Shown here piece after piece: positions 39,323 through 48,194 of a DNA stretch of 64,000 nucleotides; the first letter of the stretch is position 1, and each line of letters begins with the position of its first letter. A program made the translations under genes and the position numbers. The DNA lies in NCBI RefSeq assembly GCF_002077175.1, contig NZ_CP014943.1, positions 3,658,001 through 3,722,000 of the forward strand, in the 5' to 3' direction. The notes beneath the pieces were generated by a model. It was not told the DNA's origin and ran no database searches. It worked only from the letters and a program-made list of their open reading frames with translations. This DNA comes from Colwellia sp. PAMC 21821 (GTDB lineage Bacteria; Pseudomonadota; Gammaproteobacteria; Enterobacterales; Alteromonadaceae).

Positions 39323-42079
39323 ATGTTAAATTTTAAACCAAGCCGAGTCACTTTGGCTTTGCTATCAAGCGGTATTATGGCATTAAGCATGCCTGCTTTT
39401 GCAGAAGAAGTAGCAATTGAAACAGCAAAAGAAAAAGAAGTAGAAACAATCACAGTTACCGGTATACGTGGAAGCTTACAAAGAGCTCAAGCAATTAAAA
39501 TGAGTTCAAGCTCTATCGTTGAAGTTTTATCGGCGGAAGATATTGGTAAATTGCCTGATACAAGTATTGCTGAATCATTAGCACGACTTCCAGGTGTTAC
39601 GGGTGAAAGAAGAAATGGCCGTACCAGTGGCTTATCTGTTCGTGGTTTTAATGAAAACTATGTTGGCACCTCACTAAACGGTCGTGAATTACTCGGTATG
39701 GGTGATAACCGCGGTGTAGAATATGATTTATATCCAACTGAAATTATATCTAACGTTGTTGTCTATAAAACCCCTGAAGCTGGATTAGTGTCACAAGGCC
39801 TTGGTGGTACCGTTGATTTACAAACAGTCAGCCCGCTAAATTCAGATTCTGTTATGGCATTTAATGTTAATTTTGAACAGAATGAAAAAGATTCAGCAAA
39901 CCCAGATTACGATAATGACGGACACCGCTTTTCATTCAACTTCGTTGATAAGTTCATGGATGATACTTTAGGCGTTGCTTTAGTATTATCTTCTTTAGAA
40001 ACACCACGCCAAGAAGAAAACTTCCGTGCATGGGGTTATGCAGATACACCTGAAGGCAATAAAATATTAGGTGGTCACGATTCATTCGTTCGTTCAGCAC
40101 TTTTAGAGCGTGACTCTATTGCTGCTATTATCGAATATGAACCAACCGATGCGTTAAAAATTCAATTTGATGCTTTATATATAGATTTCAGTGAAAATGA
40201 TGTTCGCCGTGGCCTTGAAGAGGGCGGTCCAGTGTGGGGGGGCGTAAATTATACCGAAACTAATGTAGAAGATGGTTTAGTGACTTCTGGTTACTGGGAT
40301 GGCTTTCAATCTGTTGTTCGAAATGATGCCCGTACTCAAGATTCAAAACTAACCACATTTGGCTTAAATGTTGAGTATGTATTGAATCAAGACTGGACCG
40401 CTGAACTGGATATTTCAACAGGCTCTGTTGAGAAATCAATTATTGATGTAGAGAGTTATTCTGGTGTTGGCCGTGCCGGCATTGATGGTCGACCTGGTGC
40501 TGCACGCTCTTGGGAAATGACTCCAACAGGTGTAATGTATAGTGATCATCCAACACTCGCGGGTGTTGATTATACTGATGAAAGCCTTATGCGTTTAGCC
40601 GGTCCTCAAGCTTGGGGCGCACCTATCATTGGTAGTGACGCACAAGATGGCTTTATTAATCGCCCAGAATTTGAAGAAGACTTAGACAGTGTTCGTCTAG
40701 AAGTTAATGGTTTATTAGAATACGGTATTATTTCAGGTATCGAAGCCGGTGTACTTTATTCTGACCGAACTAAAGAAAAAATAAATGAAGGTGATTATTT
40801 AACTGCACCAGAATATCCAAATGATGGTCCTATCCCTAATGTATTAGGTGTCGCTGATTTGGGTTTTGTCGGAATTAATGGCGTTTTAGCTTACGATAGT
40901 ATTGGTTTATATAAAAGTGGCTACTACACAGCAACAGCAGCTTCGTTAGTGCAAACTGATCGCTTAGGTGATACTTATACAATTAATGAAGAGCAATTAT
41001 CTGCTTACGTAAAACTAAATTTAGAAGCTGAATTTGGTGATGTGTTAATGAGTGGTAATGTTGGTTTACAAGTTGTAAGCATTGATCAAACATCTACAGG
41101 CTTCTCCGTTGTTGATAATGCGACTGGCTTTGTTGATGCTACTCCGGTAAGTGGTGGTGATTCATATACTGACATTCTACCCACTTTAAACTTAAGCTTT
41201 GAAATTGCTGAAAACCAGTTTATTCGTACAGCAATGGGTAAAGTGTTAAGTCGTCCTCGTATGGATGATATGCGCCCTAATACTAGAGCAACTTTCTCAT
41301 TCAACGATAACAATATTAATAGCACTGACCCTGAAAATGGTGCATGGTCTGGCAGTAGCGGAAATCCGACACTTAAACCATTAGAAGCCAATCAATTCGA
41401 TTTGTCTTACGAAAATTACTTTACTGAAGATGGCTATTTTGCAGCAACATTCTTCTATAAAGATTTAAAAAATTGGCATCGAAGTGGTCAAGCGTTAACC
41501 GATTTTTCAGACGTTTATATTCCTGAGTATCATCAAGGATCAACGGGCCAGGCGCCAGCAAGCTTTTTAGGTTTTGTTGACTCAACGGAAGATGGTTTAC
41601 AAGGGTTCGTGCGCGGCTATGAATTTCAAGCTAGTTTACCATTTCGCTTAGTTCACGAAAAATTAGAAGGTTTTGGTCTTGCAGTTAGTGCAACTTTCAT
41701 CGATGGTGAATTAGAAGACGGCGGTCGAATTCCTGGTTTGTCACAAGAAAGCTATTCTTTAACAGCTTATTATGAATATAAAGGTTTCGAATTCCGTATT
41801 GCTGGCACTAAACGTGATGAATTTTTAACTGAAACTCGTGGTTTAAGCCTTGCGCTTGATGAAACTGAAGATTTAGGCTCAGAGATTTGGGATGCACAAA
41901 TTAGTTACGACTTTAAAGAGTCTGGTATCGAGTCACTTGAAGGGTTGCGTATTACGTTACAAGCGCAAAACTTAACAGACGAAGACACCTTGCAAGCTGA
42001 AGCAACTGACGGTCGACAAATTAGGTCTTATCAATCGTTTGGTGCAAACTACTCGTTAGGTCTTAATTACAAGTTTTAA
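39323..42079 (+). CDS. TonB-dependent outer-membrane receptor
   Basis: A 918-residue outer-membrane transporter. Signal peptide with cleavage near AFA-EE. A TonB box-like VETITVTG is at about residue 40. The plug domain follows (SIVEVLSAEDIGKLPDTSIAESLARLPGVTGERRNGRTSGLSVRGF) and then a 22-strand beta-barrel ending in SLGLNYKF with the terminal phenylalanine. The plug is of the TonB-Xanth-Caul subfamily, usually for oligosaccharides. It is followed by a tryptophan-halogenase-family gene, a common pairing in carbohydrate loci of Alteromonadales. ATACGTAT operators shared with the glgP region suggest, but do not prove, maltodextrin-type substrates. GGGGAG lies before the ATG. Confidence 0.93.
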   Translation: MLNFKPSRVTLALLSSGIMALSMPAFAEEVAIETAKEKEVETITVTGIRGSLQRAQAIKMSSSSIVEVLSAEDIGKLPDTSIAESLARLPGVTGERRNGRTSGLSVRGFNENYVGTSLNGRELLGMGDNRGVEYDLYPTEIISNVVVYKTPEAGLVSQGLGGTVDLQTVSPLNSDSVMAFNVNFEQNEKDSANPDYDNDGHRFSFNFVDKFMDDTLGVALVLSSLETPRQEENFRAWGYADTPEGNKILGGHDSFVRSALLERDSIAAIIEYEPTDALKIQFDALYIDFSENDVRRGLEEGGPVWGGVNYTETNVEDGLVTSGYWDGFQSVVRNDARTQDSKLTTFGLNVEYVLNQDWTAELDISTGSVEKSIIDVESYSGVGRAGIDGRPGAARSWEMTPTGVMYSDHPTLAGVDYTDESLMRLAGPQAWGAPIIGSDAQDGFINRPEFEEDLDSVRLEVNGLLEYGIISGIEAGVLYSDRTKEKINEGDYLTAPEYPNDGPIPNVLGVADLGFVGINGVLAYDSIGLYKSGYYTATAASLVQTDRLGDTYTINEEQLSAYVKLNLEAEFGDVLMSGNVGLQVVSIDQTSTGFSVVDNATGFVDATPVSGGDSYTDILPTLNLSFEIAENQFIRTAMGKVLSRPRMDDMRPNTRATFSFNDNNINSTDPENGAWSGSSGNPTLKPLEANQFDLSYENYFTEDGYFAATFFYKDLKNWHRSGQALTDFSDVYIPEYHQGSTGQAPASFLGFVDSTEDGLQGFVRGYEFQASLPFRLVHEKLEGFGLAVSATFIDGELEDGGRIPGLSQESYSLTAYYEYKGFEFRIAGTKRDEFLTETRGLSLALDETEDLGSEIWDAQISYDFKESGIESLEGLRITLQAQNLTDEDTLQAEATDGRQIRSYQSFGANYSLGLNYKF

Positions 42080-42114
42080 TCATTAAGTGTAATTAATTAA
42101 ACGTTCGTAAAATT

Positions 42115-42142
42115 AAAACCTGCTAGGCTTCTAGCAGGTTTT
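42115..42142 (+). terminator. Terminator between TonB receptor and halogenase-family gene
   Basis: AAAACCTGCTAG-GCTT-CTAGCAGGTTTT followed by ATTATTT: a 12-bp stem 36 bp after the receptor stop. It probably separates abundant receptor mRNA from the less expressed downstream genes. Confidence 0.85.
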
Positions 42143-42208
42143 ATTATTTGGACCGTGATAAAGTTTTATATTGAATCAATTTAGTGCTAAAAAAGTAGAG
42201 AATTACAC

Positions 42209-43699
42209 ATGACAAATAAAATTAAAAAAGTTGTTGTTCTAGGCGGTGGTACTGCAGGTTGGATGTCAGCCTCATTAATTAAAAAGTTAATGGGCAAGTC
42301 AATTGATGTTGAATTAGTTGAGTCAGAAGATATAGCGAGTGTAGGTGTCGGTGAAGCGACTATTCCTCCTATTCGTTTATTTAATAGCGTGCTTGGTATT
42401 AATGAAGCTGAGTTTCTGCGCGAAACTAAAGCGACTATCAAGCTTGGTATTAAATTCGAAAATTGGAAAAACACCGAAGAAAGCTATTTTCATACTTTTG
42501 GTGCTGCAGGAAAAAGTTCACCATTTTGTCATTTTCATCATTATTTAAAACGAGCACAAGATAACGGACTCAAAGATAATCTCTGGGATTACGACCTGAA
42601 TTATTTATGTGCAACCCAAGGTAAGTTTGCGCAGATAAAGTCGAAAGATCCCATTATTGATATTCCTTACGCCTTCCACTTTGATGCTGGCTTATACGCA
42701 CAATTTTTAAGAAAATTTAACGAAAAAATCGGCGTTAAAAGAACTGAAGGCATGGTTGAAAAAGTTGAGCAATGTAAAAAAACGGGCAACGTAAATTCAT
42801 TAGTATTAAAGAGTGGCGAAGTCATAAAAGGGGATTTATTTATAGATTGTTCTGGCTTTCGTGGGCTTTTAATACAACAAACGCTAAATACAGGTTATGA
42901 AAATTGGGGGCATTGGTTGCCTTGTGATAGAGCGGTGGCAGTACCTTCAGAAAGATTTGATGAAACCGTGCCATATACTCGCTCAATTGCCCATGCCGGC
43001 GGGTGGCAATGGCGTATACCGTTACAGCACCGAAATGGTAATGGGCTTGTTTATAGCAGCAAACATTACAGCGATGATCAAGCCAAAGCCTTATTATTAG
43101 CTAATATTGAATCTGAGCCTCTTGCCGAGCCACGGGTTATTAAATTTACTACTGGACGCCGACGTAAGCAGTGGCATAAAAATGTAATCGCGGTAGGGCT
43201 ATCAAGCGGATTTTTAGAGCCGCTTGAATCAACCAGTATTCATTTAATTCAATCGGCCATTGTGCGCTTGATTCATATGTTCCCGCAAAATGGTATCAGT
43301 TCAGCACAAGTTGACGAATACAATCGTCAATCGAAAGTAGAGTATGAACAAATTCGAGACTTTATTATCTTGCATTACCATGTTAACCAACGAGACGATA
43401 GCCAGTTTTGGCGAGATCTGCGTGAAATGGATATACCAGAATCTTTAGCGGAAAAAATTAAACTCTTTAAAGAAAGCGGCAAAATATTTCGTGAGCAAAA
43501 CGACTTGTTTAATGAAGGTTCATGGTTACAAGTGATGTTAGGGCAGGGAATAGAGCCAGAAGATTATCATCCTATGGCGAATGATATGCCGCTTGAACAG
43601 CTGAACTCGATGTTAGAGAAAATTAAAGCTATCAAACATGAGCCGCTTTCAAAGCTGCCAAGTCATGATGAGTATTTAACTAATTTTTGTCGGTTGTAA
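42209..43699 (+). CDS. Tryptophan halogenase-family flavoprotein
   Basis: FAD-dependent protein of the tryptophan 7-halogenase (PrnA) fold, 496 residues. The GxGxxG-type dinucleotide site is VVVLGGGTAGWMSASL, residues 8-22. Further family marks are VGVGEATIPPI, GGWQWRIPLQHRNGNGLVYSS (the WxWxIP motif region of halogenases) and AVGLSSGFLEPLESTSIHLIQSAI. The lysine stretch TIKLGIKFENW corresponds to the active-site lysine area. Proteins of this type next to TonB receptors are widespread in marine Alteromonadales and Caulobacterales; their real substrates are largely unknown, so halogenation is only a family-level guess. It is followed by the aldo/keto reductase 104 bp on. Confidence 0.88.
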   Translation: MTNKIKKVVVLGGGTAGWMSASLIKKLMGKSIDVELVESEDIASVGVGEATIPPIRLFNSVLGINEAEFLRETKATIKLGIKFENWKNTEESYFHTFGAAGKSSPFCHFHHYLKRAQDNGLKDNLWDYDLNYLCATQGKFAQIKSKDPIIDIPYAFHFDAGLYAQFLRKFNEKIGVKRTEGMVEKVEQCKKTGNVNSLVLKSGEVIKGDLFIDCSGFRGLLIQQTLNTGYENWGHWLPCDRAVAVPSERFDETVPYTRSIAHAGGWQWRIPLQHRNGNGLVYSSKHYSDDQAKALLLANIESEPLAEPRVIKFTTGRRRKQWHKNVIAVGLSSGFLEPLESTSIHLIQSAIVRLIHMFPQNGISSAQVDEYNRQSKVEYEQIRDFIILHYHVNQRDDSQFWRDLREMDIPESLAEKIKLFKESGKIFREQNDLFNEGSWLQVMLGQGIEPEDYHPMANDMPLEQLNSMLEKIKAIKHEPLSKLPSHDEYLTNFCRL

Positions 43700-43803
43700 A
43701 TGTTTTAGTTATAAAATTTAACTGATCATCAATGGTTATTAGGTAACCGTTAATCGCTTTAATACGTAATGTGTAAATTCAAATTTTAATCAAGAGTATC
43801 AAG

Positions 43804-44724
43804 ATGGAAAAAACAATAATTGGCAGTTCGAATATTGAATCATCGCGCCTGATCTACGGCTGTATGCGCATAGCAGGCGACAATACAACTGCTGATAGAA
43901 ATAAAGGAAAAAAAGCCATAATGGCGGCGTTAGATACAGGCTATACACACTTTGACCATGCTGATATTTATGGCTCGGGTAATAGTGAAAGCTTGTTTGG
44001 TGAACTACTAGCCGAGCAACCTAGCATGCGTGATAACGTTATACTGACATCAAAAGCTGGTATTCGACCAAAGTTAAATGAGCCAAATGCCTACGCACCT
44101 ACACGTTATGACTTTAGACAAAAGTACTTGCTCGAGAGTGTTGAAGGCTCATTAAAACGTTTAAATACCGATCATTTAGACTTGTTTTTACTGCATCGCC
44201 CCGATTATTTATTTGATGCAAATGAAGTCGCAGAAACTTTCGCGTTGTTAAAAGCCAGCGGTAAAGTAAAACATTTTGGTGTTAGTAACTTTAAACCTTC
44301 TCAAGTTGAGCTATTAAAGTCGGCAATGTCGATGCCTTTATTAGTCAATCAAGTGGAAATTAATATTCACAATATTGATACTTTACTCGATGGCACGCTT
44401 GATCAATGTCAACAACACGATATTACGCCTATTGCTTGGTGTCCGTTAGGCGGTGTCGCTTATTCGGCTTGGGGTAATACCTTTTCAGCTGCAGACGAGC
44501 AACGTATTGCTAGCGAATTAGCCCAGCAAAGCGAAAAATATAGTTGTGCACCTTGGCAGGTTATTCTCGCTTGGTTATTAAAGCACCCAAGCAATATTTG
44601 TCCGATTATTGGTTCAACAACGCCAGAGCGTATAGTTGCTGCTAAACAATCACTGACAATAGAGTATACCCGTGAAGATTGGTATCGCTTGCTAGAAGCT
44701 AGGAATGGCCAAGCAGTGCCATAG
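43804..44724 (+). CDS. Aldo/keto reductase (YdhF-like)
   Basis: NADPH-dependent oxidoreductase with the (beta/alpha)8 barrel of the AKR superfamily, 306 residues. The catalytic set is Asp/Tyr in FDHADIYGSGNSESLFG (usual DxAxxYG), Lys in ILTSKAGI and His in LDLFLLHRPD. The NADP pocket is seen in GVSNFKPSQV and IIGSTTPERIVAAKQSL. It resembles E. coli YdhF. It probably belongs with the preceding halogenase-family gene. The last 218 bp are repeated, about 94 percent identical by eye, at 47852-48069. The physiological substrate is unknown. Confidence 0.93.
   Translation: MEKTIIGSSNIESSRLIYGCMRIAGDNTTADRNKGKKAIMAALDTGYTHFDHADIYGSGNSESLFGELLAEQPSMRDNVILTSKAGIRPKLNEPNAYAPTRYDFRQKYLLESVEGSLKRLNTDHLDLFLLHRPDYLFDANEVAETFALLKASGKVKHFGVSNFKPSQVELLKSAMSMPLLVNQVEINIHNIDTLLDGTLDQCQQHDITPIAWCPLGGVAYSAWGNTFSAADEQRIASELAQQSEKYSCAPWQVILAWLLKHPSNICPIIGSTTPERIVAAKQSLTIEYTREDWYRLLEARNGQAVP
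44507..44724 (+). repeat. 218-bp direct repeat, copy A (3' end of the aldo/keto reductase)
   Basis: From TTGCTAGCG to the stop codon; 206 of 218 bases equal those at 47852-48069 by my count. Copy A is the functional gene end. Confidence 0.88.
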
Positions 44725-44946
44725 TCGATAGATAAAGCCGTTTTATATAGCCGTTTGATAAAGTTGCTAGGTGTTAACGACATAATATGAAGTGGCTCTA
44801 ACTTTATCTGACACTTTTAAATAATAGGGCTTAGCTAAATCTTACAGGGAGTAAAAAGCTAAAAGTAGATAGAGGTGATTGATAACTAATGACCATTGTG
44901 AACATTGCCGATATTTCAACGAACCTGACCCCGCAGGTACCTTTGC

Positions 44947-44979
44947 AATTTAACGCAGTTTATTAAACCGCGTTAAATT
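44947..44979. terminator. Hairpin between aldo/keto reductase and LLM oxidoreductase
   Basis: AATTTAACGC and GCGTTAAATT form a 10-bp stem extended inward by GTTT/AAAC. It lies between two convergent genes, so it may end both transcripts; T runs are weak. Confidence 0.5.
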
Positions 44980-44988
44980 AAGCATGTA

Positions 44989-45978
44989 TTATTTTTTTAT
45001 TGCCATTAATATTTCAAGTGCGTGGTGGCGTTTTTCACTGTCGTATAAGTCATTGGTGAATATAAATTCATCCACAACAAGTTCTTCAACAATAGTTTCT
45101 AATTTACTTTTTATCGTCTCAGGGCTGCCAATAACACTTAATGATAAAAAGTTATCAACTTGCGCTTTTTCTTGTGGGCTCCATTTCCCAGCCATACTTT
45201 CAACAGGTGCTTGTAGCCACAACTCTTGACCTCGCATAAGTGCAAGTACACGTTGCTTTGATGTGCTTGACAGGTATTGAGCCTCTTCATCTGAATCGGC
45301 TGCAACCACAGGTAATGCCAACATAAAGTATGGTTTTTTCAGTGTGGATGACGGTGTAAATTCTCTTCTATATAATGCAACCGCCTCTTTTAAGAAGTGT
45401 GGTGCGAAGTGTCCTGCAAATACATAAGGTAAGCCTTTTTTAGCCGCCAGTTGCGCACTAAATAAACTAGAACCTAATAACCAAATAGGTACATTGGTAT
45501 TTTCACCGGGAATTGCGCGTACCGGATGCGTACCATCGTAAGGACCTAATAGCTTTTGTAGCTCTTGTACTTCTTCTGGAAATCTTTCAGCACGGCGCAT
45601 ATCACTGTTTAATGCATGGCTAGTCACTTGGTCGCTACCGGGCGCTCGGCCAAGGCCTAAATCTATTCGGTTTGGGTATAAGCTTTCCAGTGTACCAAAC
45701 TGTTCAGCTACGACTAAGGTTGAGTGATTTGGTAGCATGATCCCACCTGAACCTACACGTATACGTTTGGTTTTTCCTGCAATATGGCCAACTAATATAG
45801 ATGTGGCGGCGCAGATTATACCAGGCATATTATGATGCTCTGCTAACCAAAAACGATTGAAGCCAAGTTCATCTGCTTTTTGTGCATATTGGGTACTTTT
45901 GTTTATGGTTTCAGATACGGTAGACCCTTTTTGCATGGGGGCAAGTTCTAATAATGAAAAAGGAATGTTTGATAACAA
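44989..45978 (-). CDS. LLM-class (luciferase-like) flavin-dependent oxidoreductase
   Basis: Bacterial-luciferase-like monooxygenase fold, 329 residues, close to E. coli YhbW and its relatives. Conserved stretches are LLELAPMQKGST at the N-terminus, FNRFWLAEHHNMPGIICAATSILVGHIA, RVGSGGIMLPNHSTLVVAEQFGTLESLYPNRIDLGLGRAPGSD (flavin and phosphate binding) and VIGSPETIKSKLE. It needs reduced FMN supplied by a reductase; the natural substrate is unknown. It is a single gene between the aldo/keto reductase and the RAYT region. Upstream (45979-46087) are a TATGCATATGCATA stretch and a 60-bp repeat. Confidence 0.93.
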   Translation of the reverse strand: MLSNIPFSLLELAPMQKGSTVSETINKSTQYAQKADELGFNRFWLAEHHNMPGIICAATSILVGHIAGKTKRIRVGSGGIMLPNHSTLVVAEQFGTLESLYPNRIDLGLGRAPGSDQVTSHALNSDMRRAERFPEEVQELQKLLGPYDGTHPVRAIPGENTNVPIWLLGSSLFSAQLAAKKGLPYVFAGHFAPHFLKEAVALYRREFTPSSTLKKPYFMLALPVVAADSDEEAQYLSSTSKQRVLALMRGQELWLQAPVESMAGKWSPQEKAQVDNFLSLSVIGSPETIKSKLETIVEELVVDEFIFTNDLYDSEKRHHALEILMAIKK

Positions 45979-46027
45979 AATAGCACCTCTTAACTAATAC
46001 AAATTAGTATAAATACATTTATGCATA

Positions 46028-46087
46028 TGCATAACTAGATATGCTCTTATATGGCTCTGCTTAGTAGATAATTCAAGGTGCTAAACT
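46028..46087. repeat. 60-bp direct repeat flanking the RAYT block, copy 1
   Basis: Starts TGCATAACTAGATATGCTCT and continues through GATAATTCAAGGTGCT; repeated almost exactly at 47743-47803. The 1.65-kb REP/RAYT block lies between the copies. Confidence 0.85.
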
Positions 46088-46500
46088 TAGAACTTATTAA
46101 GCCACCCATAGAACTTATTAAGCCACCCATAATAATTTGTTCACAACTTATAAACTTATAAACTTATTAAGCCACCCATAATAATTTGTTCATATTTTCA
46201 GCAATAAACTAGAACTTATTAAGCCACCCATTAGAACTTATTAAGCCACCCATAATAAGTTGTACATATTTTCAAAGCTTATTTAGCCACCCATAATAAT
46301 TTATTCATATTTCCAGCAGTTAAACTTATTAAGCCACCCATAATAATTTGTTCATATTTCCAGCAGTAAACTACACTTAGTTCACACTTTTTAACTGTGG
46401 TTACTGTTATGCCCAAGCCTCGTACAACTTATTAAGCCACCCATAATAAGTTGTACATATTTTCAGGAAACTTATTTAGCCACCCATAATGATTTGTTCA
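46088..46500. repeat. REP-like array upstream of the RAYT gene
   Basis: Nine copies of a unit with core AACTTATTAAGCCACCCATA, often followed by ATAATTTGTTCATATTTCCAGC. Two copies have TTATTTAGCC. In each unit TTATTA and TAATAA can pair around the AGCCACCCA loop, an imperfect palindrome as in REP sequences. Copies occur at about 46092, 46114, 46160, 46212, 46235, 46276, 46324, 46427 and 46470. Confidence 0.85.
46346..46423 (+). repeat. Duplicated RAYT 5' end (78 bp, first copy)
   Basis: From ATTTGTTCAT through TTACTGTTATGCCCAAGCCT and CGT, identical by eye to 46492-46569. It carries the RAYT start codon and first five codons (MPKPR) but then runs into another REP unit. Offset 146 bp, so a tandem duplication of REP units plus gene start. 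Confidence 0.88.
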
Positions 46501-46554
46501 TATTTCCAGCAGTAAACTACACTTAGTTCACACTTTTTAACTGTGGTTACTGTT

Positions 46555-47535
46555 ATGCCCAAGCCTCGTTCACAACAAATCAATTTATCCAGCACACCGT
46601 ATTATCATGTTTGCAGTCGCACCGTTCGCAAAGCTTTTTTATGCGGTATTGATAAAGAAACAGGGGTGAGTTATGAGCATAGGCGTAGTTGGATTGAAAA
46701 GCGTATTTTTCAATTATCTCAAGTATTTGCTATTGATATTTGTGCTCATGCTGTCATGAATAATCACTTGCACCTCGTACTGCATGTTGATAGCGAGCAA
46801 GTGAAAAACTGGACTACGCTAGAAGTGCTTACTCGGTGGCATAAGTTGTTTAAAGGTACAGTTTTGACCGGTAAATATCAGCGAGAACAACCGTTAACAC
46901 AGTTTGAATTGAAAACGGTTGAAGAAACAGCGTTGGTTTATAAACAGCGCCTCATCGATATCAGCTGGTTTATGCGGGCTTTGAACGAGCCTATTGCTAG
47001 GCAAGCAAACAAAGAAGATAAGTGCACAGGCCATTTTTGGGAAGGACGTTTTAAATCTCAAGCCCTGCTCGATGAAGCTGCATTACTTGCCTGTATGGCT
47101 TATGTAGATTTAAACCCTGTCCGCGCAGGTATTGCCCCGACACCCGAAAAATCTAGCTTTACTAGTATTCAACTGCGTATCAAGGCAGCGATTAAAGGGG
47201 GGCAACCCAAAGTCTTATTACCTTTCACTGACAATGAACATCAAGAGAAAACTACTGGCATTTCTTTTAGCTTAAAAGATTACTTAACACTGGTTGATGA
47301 AACAGGACGCGTGATTAGAGAAGACAAGCACGGGGCTATCAATGCCAAAACAGCTGAGATACTGTCAAGACTACATATCAGCAATGAAAGCTGGTTAAAA
47401 CTCACCACCAACTTCGAAGGTATGTTCACTGGCGCAGTTGGCACAGCTGAGCATTTGTGTGAATTCACTGAAAACGTGGGGTTGAAACGCACACATGGGA
47501 TAGCCAATGCTCAGGCCTGTTTGAATAGCGCTTAG
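46555..47535 (+). CDS. REP-associated tyrosine transposase (RAYT, Y1_Tnp/IS200-like)
   Basis: A single-strand-DNA transposase of the HUH/Y1 class linked to REP sequences. From ATG 46555 (MPKPRSQQINLSSTPYYHVCSRTVRKAFLCG, the standard RAYT N-terminus), 326 residues. The metal-binding HxH is at 71-73 (MNNHLHLVLHV), the GHFWEGRFKSQAL signature at about 159-171 and the likely catalytic tyrosine is Tyr183 (MAYVDLNPVRAG). The GTG 12 bases upstream is in frame but not needed. The C-terminal tail (about residues 225-326) is longer than in the E. coli RAYT. Flanked on both sides by REP-like units, its probable substrates. It appears intact. Confidence 0.93.
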   Translation: MPKPRSQQINLSSTPYYHVCSRTVRKAFLCGIDKETGVSYEHRRSWIEKRIFQLSQVFAIDICAHAVMNNHLHLVLHVDSEQVKNWTTLEVLTRWHKLFKGTVLTGKYQREQPLTQFELKTVEETALVYKQRLIDISWFMRALNEPIARQANKEDKCTGHFWEGRFKSQALLDEAALLACMAYVDLNPVRAGIAPTPEKSSFTSIQLRIKAAIKGGQPKVLLPFTDNEHQEKTTGISFSLKDYLTLVDETGRVIREDKHGAINAKTAEILSRLHISNESWLKLTTNFEGMFTGAVGTAEHLCEFTENVGLKRTHGIANAQACLNSA

Positions 47536-47715
47536 CAATTTAACTACCACACTAATAAGAGCCAATTACCTTTGTGTAACAGGGAAAACTTGCCTGAAAT
47601 TCAACTGATGATGAGAAAACTCTACAAACAAACAACATCTTCCGTATTACTTACTCAATTGGCCTATTAAAGCAGCAGTAAGTTTCCGTTTCTATGTTTG
47701 GCTATTTTACAAAGT

Positions 47716-47843
47716 TATTATGGGTGGCTTAATAAAAACGTCTGCATAACTAGATATGCTCTTATATGGCTCTGCTTAGTCGATAATTCAAGGTGCTTAA
47801 CTTATTAAGCCAACCATAATGCTAACTTATTAAGCCACCCATA
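47716..47843. repeat. Downstream REP-like units, one inverted
   Basis: TTATTATGGGTGGCTTAATAA (47716-47736) is an inverted unit, and two direct units lie at about 47803-47819 (variant AAGCCAACCATAAT) and 47824-47843. An inverted pair around the RAYT gene is the usual BIME arrangement. Confidence 0.8.
47743..47803. repeat. 60-bp direct repeat flanking the RAYT block, copy 2
   Basis: Second copy of the sequence at 46028-46087, with one substitution (TTAGTCGATA for TTAGTAGATA) and small end differences. Confidence 0.85.
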
Positions 47844-47851
47844 ATAATTTT

Positions 47852-48069
47852 TTGCTAGCGAATAAGCCCAGCAAAGCGGAAAATATAGTTGTGCACCTTG
47901 GCAGGTTATTCTCGCTTGGTTATTAAAGCACCCAAGCAATATTTGTCCGATTATTGGATCAACAACGCCAGAGCGTATAGTTGCTGCTAAACAATCACTG
48001 ACAATAGAATATACCCGTGAAGATTGGTATCGATTGTTAGAGGCTAGGAATGACCAGTCTGTGCCGTAG
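47852..48069 (+). pseudogene. Duplicated 3' fragment of the aldo/keto reductase gene
   Basis: The last about 72 codons of the reductase at 43804-44724, with 12 differences, several in third positions and several in the last six codons. It has no start, and the in-frame TTA after GCTAGCGAA has become TAA, so it cannot be translated as such. It begins abruptly 9 bp after the last REP-like unit. It could be the true downstream end of an older or paralogous copy, cut off by insertion of the LLM/RAYT segment. Confidence 0.85.
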
Positions 48070-48194
48070 TAATCAACCTCTTGTCTTTATGATTGTTTTA
48101 AATTAATTAATTATCGCTATTCGATAACTAATTGTTGTTTTTATCATTGTGTATGTTAGCTTAAGGTCAATTACTACTTTGAGCTAACATAGAT

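Noticed and set aside
46088..46500. The repeated array as a CRISPR
   Set aside because: Units are unevenly spaced, the sequences between them are themselves repeated, and no cas gene is present; the RAYT neighbour explains it.
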